Positions 22,628 through 32,186 of a stretch of DNA of 64,000 nt are shown in pieces; the first letter of the stretch is position 1; each line of letters begins with the position of its first letter. The notes under the pieces are model-generated. The model saw only the letters and a program-made list of their open reading frames with translations, was not told the DNA's origin and did not search any database. The translations under genes were made by a program, and so were the position numbers. Source of the DNA: Taxillus chinensis (lineage: Eukaryota; Streptophyta; Magnoliopsida; Santalales; Loranthaceae); assembly GCA_023512835.1 (NCBI GenBank), contig CM042085.1, forward strand, positions 40,820,189 to 40,884,188, read 5' to 3'.

Positions 22628-24040
22628 ATGCCGCCGAGGAGAGTGACACGTGCGTCCGGGCGATGGGCGATGAGTCATCTGCCCATGAGGGTCCGGGTGC
22701 GGGACCATCCGTTGGAGGGCATGCGTTGTTCCTGGCACAGCCCGCAAGAAGGCATCCGGCTGGAGGTACGAGAGCTACGGGAGGGACTCCGGCAGGACGT
22801 TCGAGAGGAGGTGCGCCGTGAGATGGCGGCACAGCAGGTGGTGCCACCACCACCACCACCGGACGAGGCTGCCTCGTGAGCGTGAGAGTTCGCCGGGTGG
22901 TGTACCGACCCGTGCAGAGGATGACGTGGTGACACGGTTCCGAAAGGAACAACCTCCGCGATTTAAGGGGGGAGAAGATCCTGTGGTAGCCGAGCGGTGG
23001 TTGAGGCAGATTGAGCACGTGTTCTCCTTTCTCCTGCCCCGGGAGGAGGATAAGGTGCGGCCGGCAATTCGGGCACTGGAGGGGGGACGCTTTGGAGTGG
23101 TGGACGAGTGTTGCGGGGAGCCGTGCGGTGCAACTCATGTTTTGGGAGGAGTTCTTGCAACTCTTCCAAGATGAGTTCTTCCCGGAATCGGTGAGATGGC
23201 AAAAGAGGGAAGAATTTGGCAGCTTGAAGCGGGGATCCAAGACGGTACCTGAATATGAGCGGGAGTTCCGGAGATTGAGTAGGTTTGCTCCTGAGACCGT
23301 GGTAAGGAGGGACCTGAAGGCCCACAAGTTCACCTTGGGTCTCAGGCCAGCCCTTAGGGAGAGGGTGGCGATTCTACGCTTGAGGACCTATCCTGAGGCC
23401 GTGGAGACGGCCCGTATAGGCGAGAGGGAACTGGATGATGGGAGGCAGGCCCATCGGGGCGCCGGGTGCGAGTGGGCCTGATCGAGATGCAGGGTCCAAG
23501 AGGCTCAAGACGGAGGAGAGGGATAGCGGTTCCTTCCGCAGCGGGGGACAGACATTGGCGAACCCAGGGGAGGTCTAGCTTTGGCGGTGGCAGACGGGCG
23601 GTCCAGCAGGGGTCTCCCCGGCGGTTGTTACCGCTGTGGGGAGCAAGGCCACTTGAGGAAGGAGTGTCCAAAGAGGGACCGGAAATGCCATAGATGTGGA
23701 CGAGAGGGCCATCCGAGCCGGGTTTGCCGGAGTGGCAACAGGGGAGTGGGAGGCATGACATCCAGGACAAGGAGTGATGCCAATTTTCGTGCACCAGCCG
23801 AGAGACCAGCTCGTCGGTGGCGGGCCAGCCAAGCAGGATCCAGGTCGGACCCGACCTCGGGGGAGGCCGGAGCGGCAGCAGACCGAGGCCGGAGGCAACC
23901 TTAGCGGGAAGCGTCCGGTGAGTGAGCCGACTAGTGGCACGGGCCAAGGAAGGGTGTTTGCGCTGGAGGCGACATACCAGGAGGAGGCCGAGCTACCACC
24001 CCCACCACTGAGGGTGGAGCAGGACCATCGGTGGTTAGAG
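22628..24040 (+). pseudogene. gag: G2 gag (capsid region and two zinc knuckles)
   Basis: The ATG at 22628 gives MPPRRVTRASG, conserved in G1 and G3. A stretch of prolines (near 22840-22860, a CCA repeat) is followed by the capsid-like part: RFRKEQPPRFKGGEDP near 22935, RQIEHVFSFLLPREEDKV near 23000, VPEYEREFRRLSRFAPE near 23250 and LRPALRERVAIL near 23345. Two CX2CX4HX4C zinc knuckles lie at 23626-23727, both with all ligands (CYRCGEQGHLRKEC and CHRCGREGHPSRVC). Frame changes near 22880, 23080 and 23480 break it. Gag is expected to package the element RNA. Confidence 0.8.
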
Positions 24041-24500
24041 GTACCCTCTTGATCTCCCGTACCTTAGCTTCTCGTTCTTTTCGATACGGGTGCATCGTGT
24101 TCGTTTGTTGCTGAGCCTGTGATAGATAGTTTGGGGTTAGCCTGTGTGGAGGCCGCGAGGTCCCTAGTTGTGGAGTCTCCAGGTGGGAGGCATGATAGAG
24201 GTACGACGAGTGTGTCGTGGACCGTGTGTTAACCATAGGAGAGGTGGAGCTGCGTTTTGACTTGCATGTGATGCCTTTGAGGGCGTTTGACCTGATCTTG
24301 GGTATGGATTGGCTTATGGCTTTCCAGGCCAAGATAGATTGTTATCGGCGGCGTGTGTCCTTTGTGACACCTGCAGGGACCTCTTGCACCCCGCAGGGGG
24401 AGTGGGATTGTGAGGCGAGTCGGGCTGGGCCGGTGTTGGACCAGGTGGGGTGCCATTACCCACAGGTTGGCAGCCCTGACCTTTGCTGAGGAGGGTAAGG
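24041..24500 (+). pseudogene. G2 protease
   Basis: FDTGASCSF with the catalytic DTGAS at 24083-24097 begins the domain. The strand/flap region MPLRAFDLILGMDWL follows at about 24270-24310, with LILGMDWL marking the C-terminal half. Frame breaks lie just before the active site and near 24185. It is a dimeric aspartic protease for polyprotein processing. Confidence 0.75.
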
Positions 24501-24559
24501 TGGAAAAGAGGGTGTGGCCCGCTGTTGTGGACCAATTTCAAGGATGTTTTTCCTGAGCA

Positions 24560-25240
24560 GTTGAGGAGTTTGCCACCTAAGAGGAGTGTGGAGTTCACCA
24601 TCGAGTTGGTGCCGGGGACAGGTCCAATTTCCCAAGTAGCGTATCGTATGGGGCCAGCCGAGCCGAGGGAGCTTCAGAGGCAAATCGAGGAGTTGGTGGG
24701 CCAGGGGGTATATCGGACCAAGTACCTCACCTTGGGGTGCTCCGGTGCTCTTTGCTAAGAAGGCCGATGGCACGCTTCGTCTCTGCATCGACTACGGGAA
24801 GCTAAATTCGGTGGTCGTGAAGAACAAGTACCCGTTGCCTCGGATAGATGACCTGTTTGACCAATTGAGTGGGGCCCAGTGGTTTTCCAAGATAGATTTA
24901 CGGTCGGGGTATCACCAGCTCGGGGTTAGGGAGGAGGACATCCCTAAGACGGCTTTTCGGTGCAGGTATGGGCATTATGAGTGGGTAGTGATGCCTTTCG
25001 GGCTCACTAATGCGCCAGCAGTGTTCATGCATTTGATGAACCAAGTCTTTGCCCCATACTTAGACTCGTTCGTGGTGGTGTTTATCGACGACATCTTGGT
25101 GTATTCCAAGACCGAGAGGGAGCACGTGGAGCACTTGGCAACAGTGTTGCAAACCTTGAGGGACCAGCGGCTGTTTGCTAAGTTTAGCAAGTGTGAGTTT
25201 TGGCTGCAGGAGGTTCACTTTCTTGGCCATGTGGTGTCAC
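24560..25240 (+). pseudogene. pol: G2 reverse transcriptase
   Basis: [19 protein letters not shown] (from 24560) opens the RT region. After a frame break near 24715, the frame 24745-25240 carries [41 protein letters not shown] and [11 protein letters not shown] (FIDD at 25081-25092). The catalytic Asp pair is intact. The frame ends at a lesion near 25236, GTCACTGAGG, where the three G copies differ from each other at one CAGCTG-like site. FIDD with this context fits chromoviruses. Confidence 0.85.
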
Positions 25241-25870
25241 TGAGGGAGTTAGGGTGGACCCGGCCAAGATTGAGGCCGTGGCATCGTGGGCAAGGCCAAC
25301 CAACGTTTTTGAGATCCGTAGTTTTCTTGGCTTGGCGGGGTACTATCGTCGTTTTGTAGAGGGGTTCTCCCGTTTGGCGGCGCCTATGACAGCGTTGACT
25401 CGGAAGGGCGTGAAGTTTGAGTGGACGGACAAGTGCCAGCAGGCGTTTGAGACTCTCAAAACCCGTTTGACCACCGCACCCGTGTTGAGGTTGCCTAGGG
25501 AGGATATTCCGTATGAGGTGTACTGTGATGCGTCCAGGGTTGGTTTGGGGTGTGTGCTTATGCGGGGGCACAGTGTGGTAGCTTATGGGTCAAGGCAGCT
25601 GAAGCCTCATGAGCGGAATTATCCTACTCATGACCTTGAGTTAGCCGTGTCATCTTCGCCCTGAAGAGTTGGCAGCACTACCTCTTGGGGGAAAAGTTTG
25701 TGGTGTTCTCAGATCACAAGAGCCTTCAAGACATCTTTACTCGAAGGACTTGAATTTGAGGCAAAGGAGATGGGTGGAGTATTTGCAGACCTTTGATTTT
25801 ACTCTTGCCTATACCCCGGGCAAGGGTAATGTTGTGGCCGATGCATTGAGCGAGAAAAGGGAAAGCCGAG
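25241..25870 (+). pseudogene. pol: G2 RNase H
   Basis: The connection region ([18 protein letters not shown], near 25310-25365) and RNase H ([17 protein letters not shown] near 25512, [20 protein letters not shown] near 25585) share a frame to about 25640. After one break the rest (WVEYLQTFDFTLAYTPGKGN, near 25770-25830, then VADALS) follows in another frame. Confidence 0.8.
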
Positions 25871-25899
25871 GTGGCCGTGAGGGAGTGGAAGCCGATGGA

Positions 25900-27140
25900 G
25901 CAGATTGGCGACGTTGCGGCTGCAGCTTGTTGTTCGTGATGGTGGGACGGTCCTGCGTCCTTTGGTGGTAGTGCCTGAGTTGTACCAGCGCGTCCGGGAG
26001 GAACAACTGGGTGACATTGAGTGTGAGGTTCTCCGTGCCCGTATTGAGGCCGGGGAGCTATCTGGGGACCGGACAGAGGGTCCTGAGCATGAGTTGTCAT
26101 TTCAGGGGCGGTTGGTAGTAGCTTCTTCCCTCGGGGATGAGGTGATGAGGGAGTTTCACCAATCTAGGGTTGTTGTGCATCCAGGGGGTACGAAGATGTA
26201 CCATGCGCTTCGCAGACATTTTTGGTGGCCTGAGATGAAACGCGATGTGGCTGCCTTTGTTTCGCGGTGCCTCACGTGTCGCAGGTGAAGGCCGAGCATC
26301 GGCGGCCGGCGGGCATGTTACGACCCTTGCCCATAGCGGAGTGGAAGTGGGACCATATCGCGATGGACTTTAGTGACTGGTCTTCCACCCACCACTCGGG
26401 AGGAAGGACATGATTTGGGTGATTGTGGATCGACTCACAAAGTCGGCCCATTTTCTTGCTTGTTCGCGAGCGGGACTCCATTGGGACTTTGAGTCACTGT
26501 ACATGAACGAGATTGTGAGACTGCATGGGGTACCATCATCGGTTGTCTCTGACCGGGATTCGAGGTTCGCTTCCCGTTTCCGGGCCGGTTTGCAGGGAGG
26601 CTATGGGAACCAAGCTTCACTTGAGTACAGCCTTTCACCCCGAGACGGACGGTCGACCGAGCGGACGAATCGGACCATGGAGGACATGTTACGGGCCTGT
26701 GTGTTAGATTTCGGGGGTTCGTGGGCAACTCACCTTCCTTTGGTGGAGTTTGCCTACAACAACAGCTATCGGGCATCCATTGGGATGGCTCCTTTTGAGG
26801 CGTTGTACGGACGGCCGTGTCGATCACCCTTGTGTTGGACCGAGGTAGGAGAGGCAGCCCTCTTGGGGCCACAGATTGGTTCAAGAGGCTACCGAGAAGG
26901 TCAAGTTGATTCGTCGGCGTTTGTTGTCGGCTCGAGTCGGCGAAATCTTATGCGGATCAGCGGCGGCGACCTTTGGAGTTTTCTGTTGGTGATCATGTGT
27001 TCCTTCGTGTCTCTCCACGCCGTGGACATCGACGGTTTGGGCGAGGTTCCAAGCTATCTCCGCGGTTTATTGGCCCTTTTGAGATTCCTGGATCGTGTAG
27101 GGCCTGTAGCCTACCGGTTAGCGTTACCACCACCGGCCGA
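25900..27140 (+). pseudogene. pol: G2 integrase
   Basis: The N-terminal HHCC finger is seen as VVHPGGTKMYHALRRHFWWP (near 26170-26230) and SRCLTCR (near 26270). A frame break follows in TGTCGCAGGTG. The core lies at about 26360-26700, with IWVIVDRLTKSAHFL near 26410, SDRDSRF (second Asp) near 26550 and the [14 protein letters not shown] block (the Glu region just before it is frame-broken) near 26662. The C-terminal part continues with [20 protein letters not shown] and [13 protein letters not shown]. At least five frame breaks occur. Confidence 0.8.
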
Positions 27141-27418
27141 GTCGAGTGCACAACGTGTTTCACGTGTCCCGGTTGAGGAAGTATCACCCCGACCCCACTC
27201 ATGTGATTGATTGGGGGACGTTGGACATTGAGGATGACATGTCCGTCATTGAGGCCCCTATCCGTATCCTAGATCGGCAAGAGAAACTTTTGCGTGGTCG
27301 TGCTATTCCTTTGGTTCGCGTGCTTGTGGCAGCACCGTGGCATTGAGGAGGAGACATGGGAACGGGAGTCCGTGATGCGGGAGCAAGACCCGACTTGTTC
27401 GAGGACGAACAATCTTAA
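27141..27418 (+). pseudogene. G2 chromodomain-like C-terminus
   Basis: Following HNVFHVSRLRKYHPDPTHVI, the segment IEAPIRILDRQEKLLRG...IPLVRVLWQHRG...EETWERES...LFED has the aromatic and acidic spacing of the chromodomains that end chromovirus integrases (Tekay/Del type). Such domains can bind modified histone H3 and steer integration into heterochromatin. A one-base change near 27328 breaks the frame. The stop is at 27416-27418. Confidence 0.65.
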
Positions 27419-27731
27419 GCGTGGGAGGTGGCTGTTGGCCAAGGGATAGTGATGTTTCCTTGTGATGTGTTTTCTTGTATTAGTTGATGTATTTGTATTG
27501 TCTTTTAAAGACATGTGTTCTTATTTGTGATGTGCTTTGAAATGTGTATTCGTGCCATGTGGACATGTGTTCGTGCATTATTGTGGTTATGGATTATGGT
27601 GGTACTTGTTATGTCTTGTTGTCTTGTGTGTGGTGTATGACCCATTTGGGTGTGGTGGCTTGCCGGGTGGCAAATGGGTAGTTTGTGGTTGTTTTCCTCG
27701 TATGTCATTTCTTTTCGAGGACGAAAAGTCT
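27419..27731 (+). other. G2 3' untranslated region
   Basis: No gene is seen. TG-rich sequence ends in TTTCGAGGACGAAAAGTC before the PPT, as in G1 and G3. Confidence 0.55.
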
Positions 27732-27746
27732 TAAGGGGGGAGAGGA
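27732..27746 (+). promoter_or_regulatory. G2 polypurine tract
   Basis: TTAAGGGGGGAGAGGA directly precedes the 3' LTR start TGTAAGG. Confidence 0.8.
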
Positions 27747-29463
27747 TGTAAGGACCCGTACCTTGAGTTAGTCGGTTTGCCTCCTGAGTAGAGTTTTTCT
27801 AGATTTTGACCTAGTAGTTGGACTCCAATGAATTCACGTGCAAAAGGAAAGATGCTTAGAATGATGTCCTCTATCTACCACGAAGTTTCAGACCAAATGG
27901 ACATGTATGTGAGGTGCACGTGATATGGGTCCAATTCACGTGCAAGTGTAATTGTCTTCCAAATGATGCAAGGAGGCTAGGGGTGAAGTTTGAAAGCATT
28001 TGGAGTTCATATGGAGTTGCACGTGAATTGGGAATTCACGTGCAAATTGGCGTGCAGGCATATTTTTGCATGGGTCCCTTGGTTTTGGCATTCTAAGGAA
28101 CTTTCTCCAAAGGACCATGTTGAAATTCTGAATATTTTGGTGTGTATGGATGCGGAAAGGTTGTAGCTTGTGTAATCAAAACTACGTCGTTTTGATCCTG
28201 GGTTTACTTAATCAAAACTACGTCGTTTTGATGTGAATGGTGTCTATATAAGGAGGGCTTGAGTTTGAGTTAGGGTTCTTGTGTTCCTTTGCTTTGTTGC
28301 TTGCCTGAGAGAGAGAGAGAGAGCTAGAGAGAGAGAGGGAAGGGGAGTTCTTGGTTGCCGCCGGAGCATCTTGCGTGGGGAGGACGGCGTTTGGCGCGGG
28401 AGCAAGGAAGATCTGCTTTAAGGTAGGGGTTCTGTTCTTCCTAAACCCTCCTGTCCTAGGGTCCTAGGACGGATTCTGGGTCGTATCTCGTTTATATATA
28501 TATATGTAAATTCATATAGGTGTGATCTCCTATATGAATGTTGGCCTTCGATGGCATTTTGGTGTGGTTCGTGATCTATATGCTATATGTTTGATGAAAA
28601 GCCTGTGTGAATATAGTTATGTGTATATGCCTGCCAAGTGTTTGAAATTATGCCTGTGAGGCTGTGCATGTTATGTGTTTGTGGAAATGCCTGTGTGGGG
28701 GTTTGTGAGCTTGTGGATATATGCATGCTAAGTGTTCGAGGTTATTCCTGTGTGACTAAGCATACTTAGTGTTTGATGTTATGCCTGTATGGCCATGTGT
28801 GCTGCGTGTTTGCTTGTACACCCGGTGGCCTGTGGAAGCCCGGGACTGTTTTGTGGAACCCGGTGGCTGTGGAAGCCCGGGGCTGTTTTGTGGAACCCGG
28901 TGGTTGTGGAAGCCGGGACTGTTTTGTGGAACCCGGTGGCTGTGGAAGCCCGGGACTGTTCTTGAAACCCGGTGGCTGTGGAAGCCCGGGAGTGGTTATG
29001 TACTAGCCCATGTATGACTGTTTGTTTGTTATAGTCTTGTAACCATATCTGGTGGGATAATTGTATCACGACACAGCACTTGTACACAAGGCATGTAGAT
29101 ACCAGGTGCATGGGATGGGTTGGGGAGACATGATCCCTACCTAGCTGTGGTTGCTCACCCCTCCTACCATGTTGTTTTCTTTTCAAGGAACCTACAGGCG
29201 TTAGGTGGGACCCCAAGGTGGAAGACCTTATTTATTTAATTTGTTTATGTTATTTTTATTATGAGAATCGATGTAACCCAGTGGGGGAAAGGATTTTGTT
29301 GTAATAAACTGGATTGGATTGCTTTTAATGAATATTACTTTCTTGAATGTTGTGGATGTTTAAAATGTTAAATTCTTGTTTTGTATCCTACCCCTTTGCC
29401 CTCCGTGTGGGTAAAAGGGGAGTCACGTACCGGTTTCCTCGGGTTGGAAATCCGGGGCGTGAC
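27747..29463 (+). repeat. G2 3' LTR
   Basis: Aligns end to end with 20491-22206. Promoter parts: palindromes at 28175-28196 and 28211-28232, TATATAAG at 28245-28252. The hairpin is at 28510-28539 and the 37-bp array at about 28817-28990. It ends GGCGTGAC without the last A. Confidence 0.85.
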
Positions 29464-29470
29464 GTTGGTG

Positions 29471-29513
<43 letters not shown>

Positions 29514-30758
29514 GTTTAAGTATGGGGGGGGGGATTTCTCTTGAACCGGTTGCTTGTTTGTTTGCCGCACCGTTAATTTTATTTTATGTTTTTGCTGTGA
29601 ATGTTTGTTTTGCCTGTGAGGTGCAATGGCTACCAAGGTATGACAATTCTAGTTGACTATACTGACCACCTTAGTATCTTGTTGTGATAAAGATGTTTCA
29701 CTTGTTAAGGTGTGTTATAAGTTTGTTGAGCATGTCTTTACTTTTTGAATGATATCACCATGATTTTGGAGCTGACATTTGAATAGTAAGTTGAGCATGT
29801 TATGTTAGGATGAGCTTTGTAAACCCTGAAGTTGAGTGCAGAATAGGCATATACTTTTTGAGAGCACCATTATCTTGCCTTTGAGTATATTTTATGGGTT
29901 ATTGGGTTATCAATTTGCTCTTAATATTCATTACTAGCTATTTAATAGTTGGAGTTACTTAGGCATAAGAAGTACCTGTTTGTGCTCAGTGTTTGGTGTA
30001 TGATATTAGTGATTCCAGTATTTCCGCTCAGTTCTTGTTTAAAAAAAAACAAAAAAACAAAAAAACAAAAAAAAAGGGGGCTTGTGTGAGGACAATAGCA
30101 GAGTGAATAATCCATCAAGGGAGAGCATAAAATGCAACCTTGTAAGGTTATTACTAAAAAAAAAAACAGAAAAAAAAAGTGTTTGCCAGAATAAAAGCCA
30201 CAATGGCTTACTGTTTATATGTGTTTTTGTGTTGCAGCCATAACGGCTAAGTTGTTTTGTCTTGCAATTTGAGCTTCCATCTTTATCTCCAAGTGTTGGT
30301 CCAAAAGTAGACTAGAGGGTGTGTTTTCCTTGACGAGCACAATGGGGATCTCTTATGTTTTCGTGGCAAAACTTAATCAATAGTTAGTAGTGGGTGTAAG
30401 AGTAAATCCTTAGCTGTTAGGCATTGATAGTAGGGCCTGAGAGGAGAGAAAAGAAAGTGACATTTAAGTGAGGCTGCTCTAACCTTGGTGAGGACTTTCA
30501 GGGGGAGCTAAGTTTATTTTATCCTGGCATGTTTGCTTCTATCTGAACTGTTAGTAATGATATTTCATGGTTGTTGGACTTAATAGTAAGGGCATGTTTT
30601 GATTAACTTATGATTCATTTTTAGCTATTAGAATGTCTACTTCATCATGATAGAATTGTATGCCTTGGGAAACCATGCCTCTCTTGTTTGTTAGTTTATT
30701 CGTTCTTTTCCGTTTGACTGTGTGTTTATTTCTTTTTGCTTGAGGACAAGCAAAGGTT
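29464..30758 (+). other. Athila-1 3' non-coding region, with a 41-base G run
   Basis: The first part is GTTGGTGC and 41 G in a row (29472-29512), then TGTTTAAGTATGGGGG, which looks like Athila sequence. The G run is likely a consensus error at the G2 junction. The rest is AT-rich with A-tracts (30039-30076 and 30155-30178) and no credible gene. Confidence 0.6.
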
Positions 30759-30774
30759 CAAGTATGGGGGAATT
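30759..30774 (+). promoter_or_regulatory. Athila-1 polypurine tract
   Basis: AAGTATGGGGGAATT just before TGATAACG is the usual Athila-type PPT and LTR start. Confidence 0.75.
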
Positions 30775-32186
30775 TGATAACGTGCGTTTATGCCATTATC
30801 CTATGCCTTTATAGGGTGTTTTAGAGTATGTTTTGTACCTATTTGCATGTTATTTTTGACATATTTGCTCTCACCCCTAGGAAGACCCTGTTTGGTGTAT
30901 AGTGGTACTTTTTAAGTGTTTTTGGCAGGTTTTGGAGCAACTTTTTCCCACACACTTTGGCTAGATCACTCGATCAACTCACAAGGAAGCTATAGGAAGA
31001 AGATGGAAGCAAAATGAAGGCAAAATCAAGGTGCACGTGAAAAGCCTTCTCACATGCAAGGATTTTATTGCATGGATGCCTTCTACAACTCAAGAGGAAG
31101 CTTTGGAGCAAATTTGAGTCAATTTGGAGCTGCACGTGAAAAGGGTCTTCTCACGTGCATTCTCACGTGCAAGCATTTTTGCGCTCCAAATGATGTATTT
31201 TGTTGTTTTAATCATTTTCCTCTAAAGAACTGGGGTCAAATTTGGTGTAGTTTGAGTTTTATTTCGCCTAGAACGTCGATTAGTGTCACTAACCAAAACG
31301 ACGTCGTTTTGGCTGCAACCACATTTATAATTAGGGCACACCTTTTGTAACCCTAATTTGGCCCACTAAAACCTATAAATAGGGGTCTTTGGAGGCATTG
31401 TAAATCATCTTGAGTGGGAGAATCTGATCTGAGTTCTGAAAAGAGCTATAGCCATTGATAAAAGATTGGATTGTCCTTGGCAAGGAGTGATTTTGGGCAG
31501 CAGACGCCGGAGTCGTTGGAGGCTGGAGTCCTGGTTCATCTTGGAGTCTTCCTTTATTGTCCTGGTACTGTAATCTTGTTCTTTCCTATGATTGTTATTA
31601 TTTTTGTCATGATTATGGAGTAGTCTTGTTAGTCTAGGGGAGCAATGTAGCCCCCAATAAATTGTAGTCAGTTTGGTTATGGTTGTTTAATAAAATAGAA
31701 TTCAGTTCTTGTTTAATTCATTTGCTTGAATGGGAATGCCTAGTTTATGCATAATTAGGTAATCTTAGCCCTTGTCTAGGGTGGAACACTAGTGAATTAG
31801 ATTTAATATTGCATGATGGACCAAGTCTGCAACTATTAGATTGTTTATCTACCTTGATCACTTTTATTCACATGGACCAAATGGGATAAAAGCCTTAAAT
31901 CTATCTTAGCATGGACCAAATGTAAGATAGGCAGGAGATAATCAACATGAACATGAACTAGAACATAAATCAAGAACAAGAGCCATAACCAGACTAGTAC
32001 AATCGATTGGGTGGTAAACATTGTGACCCTAGATCCTTAATCACCGAATTTATATACCAATAGCTTGCCAACATTCCGATTTAATCATTTTTCGTTCAAA
32101 CTATTTGTACAACAAAAATCAATTGTCCAGACATAAAATCAACTTGTTAGCTTAGTGCTTGCTAACTTAACAAAATTAGCTACCTC
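30775..32186 (+). repeat. Athila-1 3' LTR, last part missing
   Basis: Matches 1666-3070 of the 5' LTR, including the palindrome (31293-31312) and TATA box (31374-31381). Near 32186 the match breaks at GCTACCTC, and the last 100 or so bases of the 5' LTR (CTGTGGGTTCGAC...GGGTCA) have no counterpart. It also lacks about 40 bp near 31040 relative to the 5' LTR. Confidence 0.8.

Larger units (their letters stand above)
20491..29463 (+). mobile_element. G2: chromodomain-type Ty3/gypsy (Tekay/Del-like), both LTRs present
   Basis: 5' LTR 20491-22206, PBS 22210, gag-pol 22628-27418, PPT 27732-27746, 3' LTR 27747-29463. The LTRs are almost identical apart from changes at CAG/CTG, which suggests a recent insertion. 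The left flank is gtggc. The right end lacks the terminal A and runs into GTTGGTGC and a G run, so no target duplication can be confirmed. Confidence 0.85.
1666..32186 (+). mobile_element. Athila-1: Athila-type Ty3/gypsy element, carrying G1 and G2
   Basis: The element has a 5' LTR (1666-3168), a PBS for tRNA-Asp, gag, a protease with a DLGAS centre, RT with FMDD, RNase H, integrase, a post-pol spacer, an env-like ORF, a polypurine tract and a 3' LTR (30775 to about 32186). PBS type, FMDDFSVFG in RT, DLGAS in protease and a post-integrase env-like ORF are the Athila pattern. It is inserted in copia-1 ORF2. The left flank is cccga (1661-1665). A matching duplication is not visible on the right because the last 100 or so bases of the 3' LTR are missing. 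Two chromodomain-type elements split it after integrase and after the env-like ORF. Confidence 0.85.

Noticed and set aside
22628..27418. Programmed ribosomal frameshifting between gag and pol
   Set aside because: Breaks are many, differ between G1, G2 and G3, and lack a shared slippery site; errors or decay explain them better.
29347..29656. Poly-Gly or poly-Pro ORFs and a possible G-quadruplex
   Set aside because: They depend on a 41-base G run that is probably a consensus artefact at an element junction.
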